From Mycobacterium ostraviense (GTDB lineage: Bacteria > Actinomycetota > Actinomycetes > Mycobacteriales > Mycobacteriaceae): DNA of 64,000 bases. A program made the position numbers and the translations under genes. The stretch spans positions 3,194,962 through 3,258,961 of the forward strand of contig NZ_NKRE01000001.1 of assembly GCF_002705925.1 (NCBI RefSeq). Direction: 5' to 3'. A model generated the notes under the pieces. It was not told the origin of the DNA, did not search any database, and saw only the letters and a program-made list of their open reading frames with translations. Positions 42,956 through 51,120 of the stretch are shown one piece after another. Every line of letters begins with the position of its first letter. Within the stretch, counting starts at the first letter, position 1.

Positions 42956-44032
42956 ATGACCGTATTGATGACCGGGTTCCCCGGCTTTCTCGGCAGTGCG
43001 TTACTACCGCGCATCCTCAAACGTACGGACAGCACGGCAATCTGTCTCGTGCAGTCCAAATTCGCCACCCTGGCCAAGCACCGCGTGGCCGAACTCGGCG
43101 CTGCCGAACCGTCGGTGAGCGGGCGGATCGAGCTGGTCGAGGGCGACATCACCCAACCCGGGCTGGGGCTTGCCGCGGCCGTCCTTGCTGAGGTAACCGA
43201 GGCATGGCACCTCGCCGCTGTGTATGACCTGGCGGTGGCGCGCGAGGTAGCGATGCGGATCAACGTCGACGGCACCCGCAACGTCCTCGACGCACTTGAA
43301 CAGTGTCCCAACCTGACCCGGCTGCACTACTTCAGCACCTGCTACGTCAGCGGACGTTACGCCGGCCCGTTCGGCGAGGACGAGCTGGAAGTGGGTGCGC
43401 CGTTCAACAACTATTACGAGGAGACCAAGCATCTTGCGGAGGCGGACGTGAGATGGCGGATGTCGGCCGGGATGCCGGCGACCATCTATCGTCCCTCGAT
43501 CGTGGTCGGTGACAGCCGAACGGGCGAGACGCAGAAGTTCGACGGGCCCTACTTCGTCATGCAGTGGCTGTTGCGGCAGCCCCGGCACGCGATCCTGCCG
43601 GTGGCGGGAGATCCCACCATGACGCGGGTGAACGTGGTCCCGCGTGACTTCGTCATTGACGCGGTGAATTACCTGAGTGGGCTGACCATTTCCGAGGGCC
43701 GCACCTATCAGCTGGCCGATCCCCAACCGCTCACGGTCGAGGAGATGACCGCCGCGCTGGCCCGGGCGACCGGCCGGAAGCTGGTCAAGATTCCGTTACC
43801 GCGCAAGCTGGCGAAGGGCTCGTTGGCACACGTTCCCGGGCTGTACCGGTTGATGCGGATCCCGCCGGAGGCGGTCGACTATTTCACCCATCCCACTTTC
43901 TATTTGACCGACCATTGCCGCGCCGACCTTGCCGACGGCCCAGTCGGGCCTCCGCCGTTCACCGGCTACGTTGACCGGCTCGTGGATTTCATGCGCCGCC
44001 ACCCCGAAGTCGGTTCCGCGGCGATGTTCTGA
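42956..44032 (+). CDS. Extended SDR, NAD-dependent epimerase/reductase-like
   Basis: 358 residues from ATG 42956. The Rossmann motif TGFPGFLGSALLPRI, followed by GDITQPGLGL, HLAAVYDLAVAREVAMRINVDGTRNVLDA and the YYEETKHLAEADVR catalytic-type segment, identifies the NAD-binding-4/extended SDR group that includes fatty-acyl-CoA reductase domains. The C-terminal half carries substrate-binding helices. Substrate unknown; the neighbouring acyltransferase suggests lipids. Confidence 0.8.
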   Translation: MTVLMTGFPGFLGSALLPRILKRTDSTAICLVQSKFATLAKHRVAELGAAEPSVSGRIELVEGDITQPGLGLAAAVLAEVTEAWHLAAVYDLAVAREVAMRINVDGTRNVLDALEQCPNLTRLHYFSTCYVSGRYAGPFGEDELEVGAPFNNYYEETKHLAEADVRWRMSAGMPATIYRPSIVVGDSRTGETQKFDGPYFVMQWLLRQPRHAILPVAGDPTMTRVNVVPRDFVIDAVNYLSGLTISEGRTYQLADPQPLTVEEMTAALARATGRKLVKIPLPRKLAKGSLAHVPGLYRLMRIPPEAVDYFTHPTFYLTDHCRADLADGPVGPPPFTGYVDRLVDFMRRHPEVGSAAMF

Positions 44033-44122
44033 CGGTGCCGCGCCCTTGTGCAGGTCTTCGAATGATCCGCCTTGCGCACGGGACGGCCACGCCGCTGCCG
44101 TTGTTTTGGGCGATCCGGTGAT

Positions 44123-44957
44123 CTAGCTGAGCGCGGCACTGTCGGTGACAAATCCAAAGCACTGCTTCACGTTGTAAAGCGTTGCCTCCCAGCAATATTC
44201 CGGTGAACTGGTCGCCGTGCAGTCGGTGACCAGGATGCAATCGTAGCCAAGGAAGTTGGCGTCTTGCAGTGTGGTCATGACGCACTGATCGGCGTTGACA
44301 CCACCGAACAGCAGCGTGGTCAGGCCGATATTTCGCAGGATGCTGTCTCATTGGTGTCCCAGAAGCCGCTCATCCGAAACTTATCCACGCGTATGTCGGC
44401 CGCTGCCGGCTGACGCTCGTCGACAAAAGCGGCAGCCCAACTGTCGCGTTGTAGGACGCGGGCGCCGGCGTGGGGCAGCGGATCACCAATGCCGACGCCG
44501 GTGCCCACTGGGTTAAGGCATGCAACAGCGATGGACTCAGATTCAGCCGGTCCGGCCGATTGCCCCAATTGACCCAAACTACTGGCACGCCGCAGTCCCG
44601 CAATGCGGGCAGCAGGCTACGGAGGGGGCCGATGGGTTTGCGGACAGGCGTGATGTCAACGCCAATGTGGTCGAGCCAGCCACCTTTTGCGCAGAAATCG
44701 TTCTGCATATCGATCACCACCATCCCGGTTCGGGAAAGGTCGATCAATAGGTCCTGCGGTTCGGCGGCAATCCGGACGGGGCGCGGACGGGGTGTGTTGC
44801 GGACGGTGTCAACGAGATCTTCCGACACCTGCCATGCTGTCGCCGCCGCCGCGCCGAGCGGCACTAGCTTCGCGCCCATCCAATCTCCGCACGTCGAGCA
44901 CAGGCCGTGGTGCGTAAGGTCTACCAGAACCTCGGGCGACCCGCATCCGCAAACCAT
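44123..44957 (-). pseudogene. Frameshifted isochorismatase-family hydrolase with zinc-ribbon-like head
   Basis: The gene runs from ATG 44957 (MVCGCGSPEVLVDLTHHGLCSTCGDW; four cysteines like a zinc ribbon) into the isochorismatase domain (TGMVVIDMQNDFCAKGGWLDHIG). At about 44550 the frame shifts to VGIGDPLPHAGARVLQRDSWAAAFVDERQ..., and near 44340 it shifts again to ILRNIGLTTLLFGGVNADQCVMTTLQDANFLGYDC..., ending at 44123. The catalytic Asp and the Cys of GGVNADQCV are encoded but in different frames. Two frameshifts make it a likely pseudogene. Confidence 0.8.
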
Positions 44958-45073
44958 TTTGAGGTTCAACCGGGATCATGACCACGAGCGCGTCCGCTGG
45001 ATAACCGCCCGCCTGCGGCCGTAGGGCGATGCTGAACAGGCAACAAAGTCGTTCGACACGCTTTAATTGGTGC

Positions 45074-46435
45074 ATGGAATTGATGATGCCCAACGACTCG
45101 ATGTTCCTGTTCGCCGAATCGCGGGAGCATCCCATGCACGTGGGCGGCTTGTCGTTGTTCGAACCGCCGCAGGGGGCTCGTCCGGAGTTCGTTCGGCAGT
45201 TCTACGACGCTCTGGTTGCCAACGACGAATTCCAGCCCACGTTCCGTAAACACCCCGCGACGATCGGGGGTGGAATCGCCCGTTTGGCGTGGGCCTACGA
45301 CGACGAGATCGACATGGACTACCACGTCCGCCGCTCCGCCCTGCCGTCGCCGGGACGGGTTCGCGACCTGCTGGAGCTGACCTCGAGGCTGCACACCAGC
45401 CTGCTCGACCGGCATCGCCCGCTGTGGGAACTGTACGTGGTGGAGGGGCTCAACGACGGCCGGTTCGCGATGTACACCAAGATGCACCATGCCCTGATCG
45501 ACGGTGTCTCCGCGATGAAGCTGATGCAGCGCACCCTGTCGACTGACCCGGACGACACCGAGGTGCGGGCGATGTGGAATCTGCCCCGGCCGACGCGCCC
45601 GCCGTCCGGTGGATCGTCGTCTCCGTTGAGCTCGCTGGTCAAGATGGCCGGATCGGTTGTGGGCCTTGCCCCTTCGACCTTGAAGCTAGCCCGCGCCGCC
45701 CTGTTCCAGCAGCAGCTGACGCTGCCGTTCGCGGCACCGCACACCATGTTCAACGTCAAGATCGGCGGTGCGCGCCGGTGCGCTGCGCAATCCTGGTCGC
45801 TGGAGCGGGTCAAGGCCGTCAAGCAGGCAGCCGGGGTCACCGTCAACGACGCCGTCCTGGCGATGTGCGCCGGTGCGCTGCGTTACTACCTGATCGAACA
45901 GGACGCGCTGCCCGGCACGCCGCTGATCGCAATGGTCCCGGTGAGCCTGCGCTCCAAAGACGATTCCGACGGCGGCGGCAACAAGGTCGGCAGCCTACTG
46001 TGCAACCTCGGCACTCACGTCGAGGACCCCGCGGAGCGGATCAGAATCATCAGCGAGTCGATGCGCGCCAACAAGAAGGTGCTCGCTGAGTTGCCACAAC
46101 TGCAGGTGCTTGCGCTGTCCGCGCTACACATGGCGCCGTTGACATTAGCGGGCATACCGGGCTTCCTGTCGACGGTGCCGCCGCCGTTCAACATCGTCAT
46201 CTCCAACGTGCCGGGCGGCACGGAGCCGCTGTACTACGGCGGCGCCCGGCTCGACGGCAGCTACCCGATGTCCAACATCCCCGACGGCCAAGCGCTGAAC
46301 ATCACCCTGGTGAACAATGCGGGCAACCTCGACTTCGGACTGGTCGGTTGCCGTCGTAGCGTGCCGCACCTGCAGCGGCTGTTGCTCCATTTGGAATCGT
46401 CGCTGAAGGATCTGGAGCAGGCCGTCGGAGCCTGA
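45074..46435 (+). CDS. Wax ester synthase/diacylglycerol acyltransferase (tgs2 position)
   Basis: 453 residues from ATG 45074. Catalytic MHHALIDGVSAMKL, RRSALPSPGRVRDLLELTSRLHTSLLDRHRPLWELYVVEG, VTVNDAVLAMCAGALRYYL, MVPVSLRSK and NVPGGTEPLYYGGARLDGSYPMSNIPDG are all intact. It sits just before the Nudix gene, as does Rv3734c (tgs2) in H37Rv, but its sequence may be closer to other tgs paralogues, so no symbol is given. Twelve bases separate it from the Nudix gene. It should make triacylglycerol or wax esters. Confidence 0.85.
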   Translation: MELMMPNDSMFLFAESREHPMHVGGLSLFEPPQGARPEFVRQFYDALVANDEFQPTFRKHPATIGGGIARLAWAYDDEIDMDYHVRRSALPSPGRVRDLLELTSRLHTSLLDRHRPLWELYVVEGLNDGRFAMYTKMHHALIDGVSAMKLMQRTLSTDPDDTEVRAMWNLPRPTRPPSGGSSSPLSSLVKMAGSVVGLAPSTLKLARAALFQQQLTLPFAAPHTMFNVKIGGARRCAAQSWSLERVKAVKQAAGVTVNDAVLAMCAGALRYYLIEQDALPGTPLIAMVPVSLRSKDDSDGGGNKVGSLLCNLGTHVEDPAERIRIISESMRANKKVLAELPQLQVLALSALHMAPLTLAGIPGFLSTVPPPFNIVISNVPGGTEPLYYGGARLDGSYPMSNIPDGQALNITLVNNAGNLDFGLVGCRRSVPHLQRLLLHLESSLKDLEQAVGA

Positions 46436-46446
46436 GGATCACCCGG

Positions 46447-46932
46447 ATGCCCAGGCTCAGCGCGGGATTGCTGCTGTATCGGGCACCGGCCGGCGTCGTC
46501 GACGTCCTCATCGCGCATCCCGGTGGCCCGTTCTGGGCGCGCAAAGACGATGGGGCCTGGTCGATTCCGAAAGGTGAATACCCCGACGGCGAAGACCCCT
46601 GGCCGGCAGCCCGGCGCGAGTTCACCGAGGAGCTGGGCTTGCCGGTTCCGGACGGGCCGCGAATCGACCTGGGCGCGGTGAAACAACCGAGCGGCAAAGT
46701 GGTTACCGTCTTCGCCGTCGAAGCCGACCTCGACATCACCGACGTGCGCAGCAACACCTTCGAGCTGGAATGGCCGAAGGGGTCCGGCGCGGTACGAGCG
46801 TTCCCCGAGGTCGACCGGGTCGGCTGGTTTCCGGTGGCGCAAGCGCGTGCCAAGCTGCTCAAGGGGCAGCGGGCATTCCTTGACCGGCTGATGGCACAGC
46901 CGTCCGTGGCAGGCTTAAGCGAGGGTTCGTGA
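46447..46932 (+). CDS. Nudix hydrolase (Rv3733c type)
   Basis: 161 residues. The Nudix box reads GEYPDGEDPWPAARREFTEELG, matching GX5EX7REUXEEXGU. An N-terminal strand SAGLLLYRAPAGVVDVLIAHPGGPFW leads in, and DRVGWFPVAQARAKLLKGQRAFLDRL ends the protein; this is the MutT-like mycobacterial group. It hydrolyses a nucleoside diphosphate linked to another moiety; substrate unknown. It lies between a WS/DGAT and a dehalogenase gene, whose GTG start could overlap its stop. Confidence 0.85.
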   Translation: MPRLSAGLLLYRAPAGVVDVLIAHPGGPFWARKDDGAWSIPKGEYPDGEDPWPAARREFTEELGLPVPDGPRIDLGAVKQPSGKVVTVFAVEADLDITDVRSNTFELEWPKGSGAVRAFPEVDRVGWFPVAQARAKLLKGQRAFLDRLMAQPSVAGLSEGS

Positions 46933-46946
46933 CGGCGTATGTTCGC

Positions 46947-47855
46947 ATGATGCAGACATTGCGCACACCCGACGAGCGGTTTCACGACCTCCCTGACTTT
47001 CCTTACCCGCCAAGGTATTGCGAGTTGCCCGACGGCGAAGGCGGGACACTGCGGGTCGCCTGGGTGCAAGACGGGCCGGACCGCGCCGACCCCGTGTTGA
47101 TGCTGCATGGTGAGCCGTCATGGTCCTATCTGTACCGCAAGATGATTCCGGTCCTGGCCGCCGCGGGCCATCGGGTTATCTGCCCGGACCTGGTCGGTTT
47201 CGGCCGATCAGATAAGCCGACCCGTCGCGAAGACCACAGCTATGCGCGTCATGTCGAGTGGATGCGCGCACTGGCTTTCGACGTCCTGGACCTGCGCAAC
47301 GTGACCCTGGTCGGACAGGACTGGGGCGGGCTGATCGGATTGCGGCTGGCCGCCGAGCATCCCGAGCGCTTCGCGCGGCTGGTCGTCGCCAACACCGGAC
47401 TGCCCAACGGAGAGCAGCCGATGGCCGAGATCTGGTGGCGCTTCCGGGAGGCGATCCAGACCGCGCCGAAGCTGGACATCGGCGGGTTCGTACAGGGCGG
47501 CTGCCGCCGTCAGATGAGTGACGCGGTGCGTGCCGGCTATGACGCTCCATTTCCCGACGACGACTACTGTGCCGGCCCGCGCGCCATGCCCGGCCTGGTG
47601 CCGACCTCCCCGGACGACCCGGCGGCAGCGGCGAACAAGACGGCGTGGACGAAACTGTGTGTGAGTCCGACGCCCATGCTGGTGGCGTTCAGCGACAGCG
47701 ACCCCATCACCGGGCCGATGGCCGAGATCTTCAAGCGTGAGATGCGCGGTGCGCAGGGCGTCGATCACCCGGTGGTGCACGGCGCCGGCCATTTTCTGCA
47801 AGAGGACGCCGGCGAAGAGCTGGCCGACTACATCGTGAAATTTCTGCGCCGCTGA
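46947..47855 (+). CDS. Haloalkane dehalogenase (alpha/beta hydrolase)
   Basis: 302 residues from ATG 46947 (MMQTLRTPDERF); GTG 46929, overlapping the Nudix stop as GTGA, is an alternative. Oxyanion region LMLHGEPSWSYLYRKM, nucleophile Asp in LVGQDWGGLIGL, ASDSDPI-type acid loop and the C-terminal His of HGAGHFLQEDAGEEL complete the triad. The first motif HGEPSW supplies the halide-stabilising residues. It closely follows the pattern of mycobacterial DhmA-type dehalogenases and removes halide from haloalkanes by hydrolysis. Confidence 0.85.
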   Translation: MMQTLRTPDERFHDLPDFPYPPRYCELPDGEGGTLRVAWVQDGPDRADPVLMLHGEPSWSYLYRKMIPVLAAAGHRVICPDLVGFGRSDKPTRREDHSYARHVEWMRALAFDVLDLRNVTLVGQDWGGLIGLRLAAEHPERFARLVVANTGLPNGEQPMAEIWWRFREAIQTAPKLDIGGFVQGGCRRQMSDAVRAGYDAPFPDDDYCAGPRAMPGLVPTSPDDPAAAANKTAWTKLCVSPTPMLVAFSDSDPITGPMAEIFKREMRGAQGVDHPVVHGAGHFLQEDAGEELADYIVKFLRR

Positions 47856-48262
47856 CCAAGCCCGCGTCGCCGGAAGACCACGAACACAACCACCGCCGCC
47901 ACGATGCCAGCCATCAGGAATCCGGCGAGCAGGATCACCACGATCGGGATGGCGACGTTGTCGTAGACGACGACCAGTTGCCGGTAAGCGTCATCGTTGG
48001 GTGCGTTGCCGAACGTGAAATCCGAAGAGGTTTGCGACGGTTGGTACACGTCGACCTGAGTCTTGGTCAGATAGGACCCGCGGTTGCCGGCCAATTCCCG
48101 CAGCACCGGGTCACGAACCTGGCCGGTGACCGTGCCCGCGAACTGGACCTGGGCGGAGTGTCTGTCGGCGTCGGTGCGTTGCTGGCGATGCTCGGACAAG
48201 GTGTGGACGACGACGTGCTGCGGGCCCGGCGCGGCCACGGCGAGGCGCACCGCGGATGCTAC
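47828..48262 (-). pseudogene. C-terminal remnant of a membrane-anchored protein
   Basis: In this frame, AVAAPGPQHVVVHTLSEHRQQRTDADRHSAQVQFAGTVTGQVRDPVLRELAGNRGSYL... ends with one membrane helix IPIVVILLAGFLMAGIVAAVVVFVVFRRRG and a basic tail, stop at 47828. The upstream part of the frame is antisense to the P450 gene and shows no coding sign, so the N-terminal part appears to be lost. The fragment overlaps the dehalogenase end convergently by 28 bp. In H37Rv Rv3732 occupies this place; whether this is its tail could not be confirmed. Confidence 0.55.
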
Positions 48263-48328
48263 GCGCCACCGTGGTTGCGGCCACCCACTTTGACCGGGGC
48301 GCACTTGAGGTACGGGCACAATGTCAGC

Positions 48329-49573
48329 ATGACGACACGGCCCCTGGAGCCCACCGAATATGCCGAACCGCAGGCATTGCTGCTGCAACTGCTGGACCCG
48401 GCGATTCGGGCCAACCCGTATCCGGTGTGTGCGCAGCTTCGTGACCATGGGCCGCTGCAGCTGCCGGAGGCTGACTTCGTCCTCTTCTCGACTTATCACG
48501 ACTGCGACGAGGTGTTGCGGCACCCGTCGTCGAGCAGCGACCGGTCCAAGTCGAAGATCGCTCGGCGGCAGGCGCAGAGTGCACCGGCTCCCGACCACGA
48601 AATCCCGCCCGGCTTCTTGTTCCTCGATCCGCCCGATCACACCCGGCTGCGCAAGCTGGTCAGTAAGGCCTTCGCTCCGAAACTGGTGAACGCACTGCGA
48701 CCCGACATCGGTGCGCTGGTGGGCGGACTGCTGGACGGGATCGCCGAGAAGGGCCAATTCGACGTGGTCGGCGACTTCGCCTATCCATTGCCGGTGGCGG
48801 TGATCTGCCGGCTGCTCGGGGTGCCGCTGGAAGACGAGCCACAGTTCAGCCGGGCATCGGCATTGCTGGCGCAGTCGCTGGACCCCTTTCTCACCTTCAC
48901 CGGCCAGCATTCCGAGGACTTCTCCGACCGGCTGGCGGCGGGCACCTGGCTGCGCGAGTATCTGGGCGGGTTGATCGCTAGGCGCCGGTCGCAGCCCGGA
49001 GACGACTTGATGTCGGGCCTTATCGCGGTAGAGGAGTCCGGCAATCAGTTGACCCACGAGGAGATCGTGTCGACCTGCATGCTGCTGCTGGTCGCCGGAC
49101 ACGAGACCACGGTGAACCTGATCGGCAACGCCATCTTGGCGATGTTGCGGGACCATCGGCACTGGGTTGCGCTGGGCGCCGACGCTGCCCGGGCGCCGGC
49201 GGTCATCGAGGAAACCATGCGCTACGACCCGCCGGTGCAACTGGTTGGCCGAATTGCGGGCGACGACATGGCGATTGGGGACATCGCGGTGGCTAAGGGG
49301 GACACGATGATGTTGCTGCTGGCGGCGGCGCATCGCGATCCCGCCGAGTACGAGCGACCAGACACCTTCGATCCGGATCGTGGGCCGTTGCGGCACTTGG
49401 GGTTTGGCTATGGGGCGCATTACTGCCTGGGCGCCCCGCTGGCGCGGTTGGAAGCCGGTGTGGCGTTGTCGGCGATCACCGCGCGATTCCCCGACGCCAG
49501 GTTGGCCGGTGAGCCACACTACAAAACGAACGTCACGCTGCGCGGGCTTCAGACGTTGTCCGTCGTGGTCTAG
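48329..49573 (+). CDS. Cytochrome P450
   Basis: 414 residues from ATG 48329. All P450 landmarks are present: LFLDPPDHTRLRKLVSKAF, I-helix MLLLVAGHETTVNLIGN with AGxET, ExxR in VIEETMRYDPPVQL, and heme loop LGFGYGAHYCLGAPLARLE with the axial Cys. Soluble bacterial class I type, needing ferredoxin and reductase supplied elsewhere; no ferredoxin gene is adjacent. Substrate and CYP family number were not assigned. The upstream open frame back to 47978 was rejected because the family start is MTTRPLEP. Confidence 0.92.
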   Translation: MTTRPLEPTEYAEPQALLLQLLDPAIRANPYPVCAQLRDHGPLQLPEADFVLFSTYHDCDEVLRHPSSSSDRSKSKIARRQAQSAPAPDHEIPPGFLFLDPPDHTRLRKLVSKAFAPKLVNALRPDIGALVGGLLDGIAEKGQFDVVGDFAYPLPVAVICRLLGVPLEDEPQFSRASALLAQSLDPFLTFTGQHSEDFSDRLAAGTWLREYLGGLIARRRSQPGDDLMSGLIAVEESGNQLTHEEIVSTCMLLLVAGHETTVNLIGNAILAMLRDHRHWVALGADAARAPAVIEETMRYDPPVQLVGRIAGDDMAIGDIAVAKGDTMMLLLAAAHRDPAEYERPDTFDPDRGPLRHLGFGYGAHYCLGAPLARLEAGVALSAITARFPDARLAGEPHYKTNVTLRGLQTLSVVV

Positions 49574-49659
49574 TTCTGGTCAGTCGGTTAGCCGTTGGGC
49601 GCAGCGGTGGGTCTGGTCACTTGAGTCACTTGAGTCACTGGGGATTGGGGGGTATGCGT

Positions 49660-49722
49660 TGTGCCCGCCTATCCGCGACAAATCCGTTGTGCTGCTGGGA
49701 TTGTCGCGGATAGGTGGGCACA
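49660..49722. repeat. Near-perfect 26-bp inverted repeat
   Basis: TGTGCCCGCCTATCCGCGAC (left arm 49660-49685) pairs with the right arm 49697-49722, whose complement begins TGTGCCCACCTATCCGCGAC, with an 11-base loop. It lies between the P450 and the DUF222 remnant, next to a short direct repeat GTCACTTGAGTCACTTGAGTCAC at 49616-49638. It may be a terminator or the footprint of a mobile element. Confidence 0.75.
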
Positions 49723-49802
49723 TTAGGTAGCGAGTCCGTCTTGTGACTGGTGTGGTGGCTGCGGCTCGGGATGGCGTCTGGGGTGCCGATAGGTTAGGTG
49801 CT

Positions 49803-50121
49803 ATGGATTGGCAGGCGATCACGGCGGCCTTTGACCGGTTGGATGCCGCGCTGGATGTGGTGGCGGGCCTGAACTTCGACGCATTGACCACCGCGCAGTG
49901 GTTGACGCTACTGGGGCGCTGCGAAACAGCGCGCCGGCGCCTCCCGGTGCCCGAGCATCAGCTGATCAATCACCTGGCCCGCCAGCCAGGCCAGCGCCGC
50001 AGAACTGGGCGGCAAACTGTCGCATGCGATTGCTGAGTGGACGTTGATCAGCCGTGCCGAGGCCAGCCGGCGCATTAAAGGTGAGCTGAGCACACTTATG
50101 GCGTTGCGCTCGTCCGTCTAA
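49803..50121 (+). pseudogene. DUF222/13E12-repeat HNH-endonuclease family remnant
   Basis: ATG 49803 opens MDWQAITAAFDRLDAALDVVAGLNFDALTTAQWLTLLGRCETARRRLPVPEHQLINHLARQ, the N-terminal DUF222 pattern of REP13E12 proteins. A frameshift near 49990 leads into AAELGGKLSHAIAEWTLISRAEASRRIKGELS, and a TAA at 50119-50121 ends it. The large C-terminal part including the HNH nuclease is absent. GTG at 49743 could be an alternative start. Such genes are multi-copy and often prophage- or repeat-associated. Confidence 0.8.
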
Positions 50122-50576
50122 CCGCGGTCGCCGTTCTCACCGCTTTCGCCCTCATCGCCGGGCGGAGTCTGGGCGGCCAAAATGATCGAGATCGGTATCG
50201 GTGTGGACAGCTCGAATTTGCCTTGCTCGTCATAGTAGGCACCGATCGTGTACTCGCCTTCGGTCCCGATCGGGAATGAGAGTTCTTGGGTAAAGCACCG
50301 GTATTTGGATGCTTTATCGTCGTCGTCCGGCCAGTGCCAACTGGCTTTGAGGGTTCCGCACGGCACCCCGGCGGGATCCTTGCACACGACATGGAGTTCC
50401 GGGTCATAGTCACCCCCTGCTTTGGCATGTACCACCAGAACAACGGGAACCTTTGCCCAGAGCGGCATTTGGTCGACCTGAAACCAGGTCATCGGGATGC
50501 GCGTCGCATTGATCGCGCCGTATTCGTCCAGCGTGGCGGTGCCGGCAACGAACAATGACGATACGTGCAGCATCAC
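50118..50576 (-). CDS. DUF6941-like small protein
   Basis: 152 residues, stop at 50118. The sequence LFVAGTATLDEYGAINATRIPMTWFQVDQMPLWAKVPVVLVVHAKAGGDYDPELHVVC... then YRCFTQELSFPIGTEGEYTIGAYYDEQGKFELSTPIPISII has the same order of strands and loops as the Rv3747/Rv3748-type proteins at 22869 and 27202 (start motif, 'LVVLxxSE/AKxG', final beta-hairpin), so I infer one family. Last residues are acidic (GDEGESGENGD). Its 3' end overlaps the DUF222 remnant by 4 bp convergently. Confidence 0.6.
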   Translation of the reverse strand: MMLHVSSLFVAGTATLDEYGAINATRIPMTWFQVDQMPLWAKVPVVLVVHAKAGGDYDPELHVVCKDPAGVPCGTLKASWHWPDDDDKASKYRCFTQELSFPIGTEGEYTIGAYYDEQGKFELSTPIPISIILAAQTPPGDEGESGENGDRG

Positions 50577-50687
50577 GACATCATAAGGACATCGAATAGC
50601 TGAATCCGAACGTTCGAATTGCGGGCGCGCCGCGTAGGGCTGCGCACAGGGACGCGGTGTAGCGACAACGGCGGATATCGGCGCCTA

Positions 50688-51107
50688 TCAGGTGGCGACG
50701 TTGACGGTGACGCCGTCGTCGCCCTGGTCGAAGCCGGTCAATGCGTGACCCTAGCGGAAGTCGACGCCGTACTTTTCGGCGGCGGCTGCCAGCACCTCGA
50801 TGAGCCTGGGTTGTTCCACCCGAAGTGTGTACAGCTGGTGGTTCGGCACCTGCGCGAAACTGAATGTGAAGCCGGCGAAAAATGAGCCGGGGGCGGGTTG
50901 CGGGGGTTCATCCGTCTCGGTGAGAGCGCTGTAGAGGCCGCGGTGGTCGAAGATCCGGACTCCTTGGCCGACAATGCCCGCCGCGCGAGGTTGCCGGTTA
51001 GGCCCGGGACTGCCGTCCAACACCACCGGCCGGATCCCGGCCAATCCCAGTTCGCAGGCCAGCATCAGCCCATTCGGGCCGGCTCCGGCGATGACGACCT
51101 GGACCAC
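50688..51107 (-). pseudogene. N-terminal remnant of a FAD-dependent monooxygenase
   Basis: Starts GTG/ATG near 51107 (MVQVVIAGAGPNGLMLACELGLAGIRPVVLDGSPG), a classic FAD-binding GAGPNGLMLA motif of the PheA/TfdB (aromatic-ring hydroxylase) class, and continues to GVDFR. A TAG at 50751-50753 follows, after which the same frame goes on as GHALTGFDQGDDGVTVNVAT to a TGA at 50688. The remaining two thirds of the protein, including the substrate domain, are missing. Nonsense mutation plus 3' deletion. Confidence 0.8.
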
Positions 51108-51120
51108 GGGGTGAGATTAC

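Noticed and set aside
47978-48328. N-terminal extension of the P450 gene
   Set aside because: The extra residues are unlike any P450 N-terminus and the family start MTTRPLEP is at 48329.
47828-49519. 563-codon minus-strand frame opposite the P450
   Set aside because: Only its last 145 codons show protein-like sequence; the rest is antisense to the P450 and has no coding signs.
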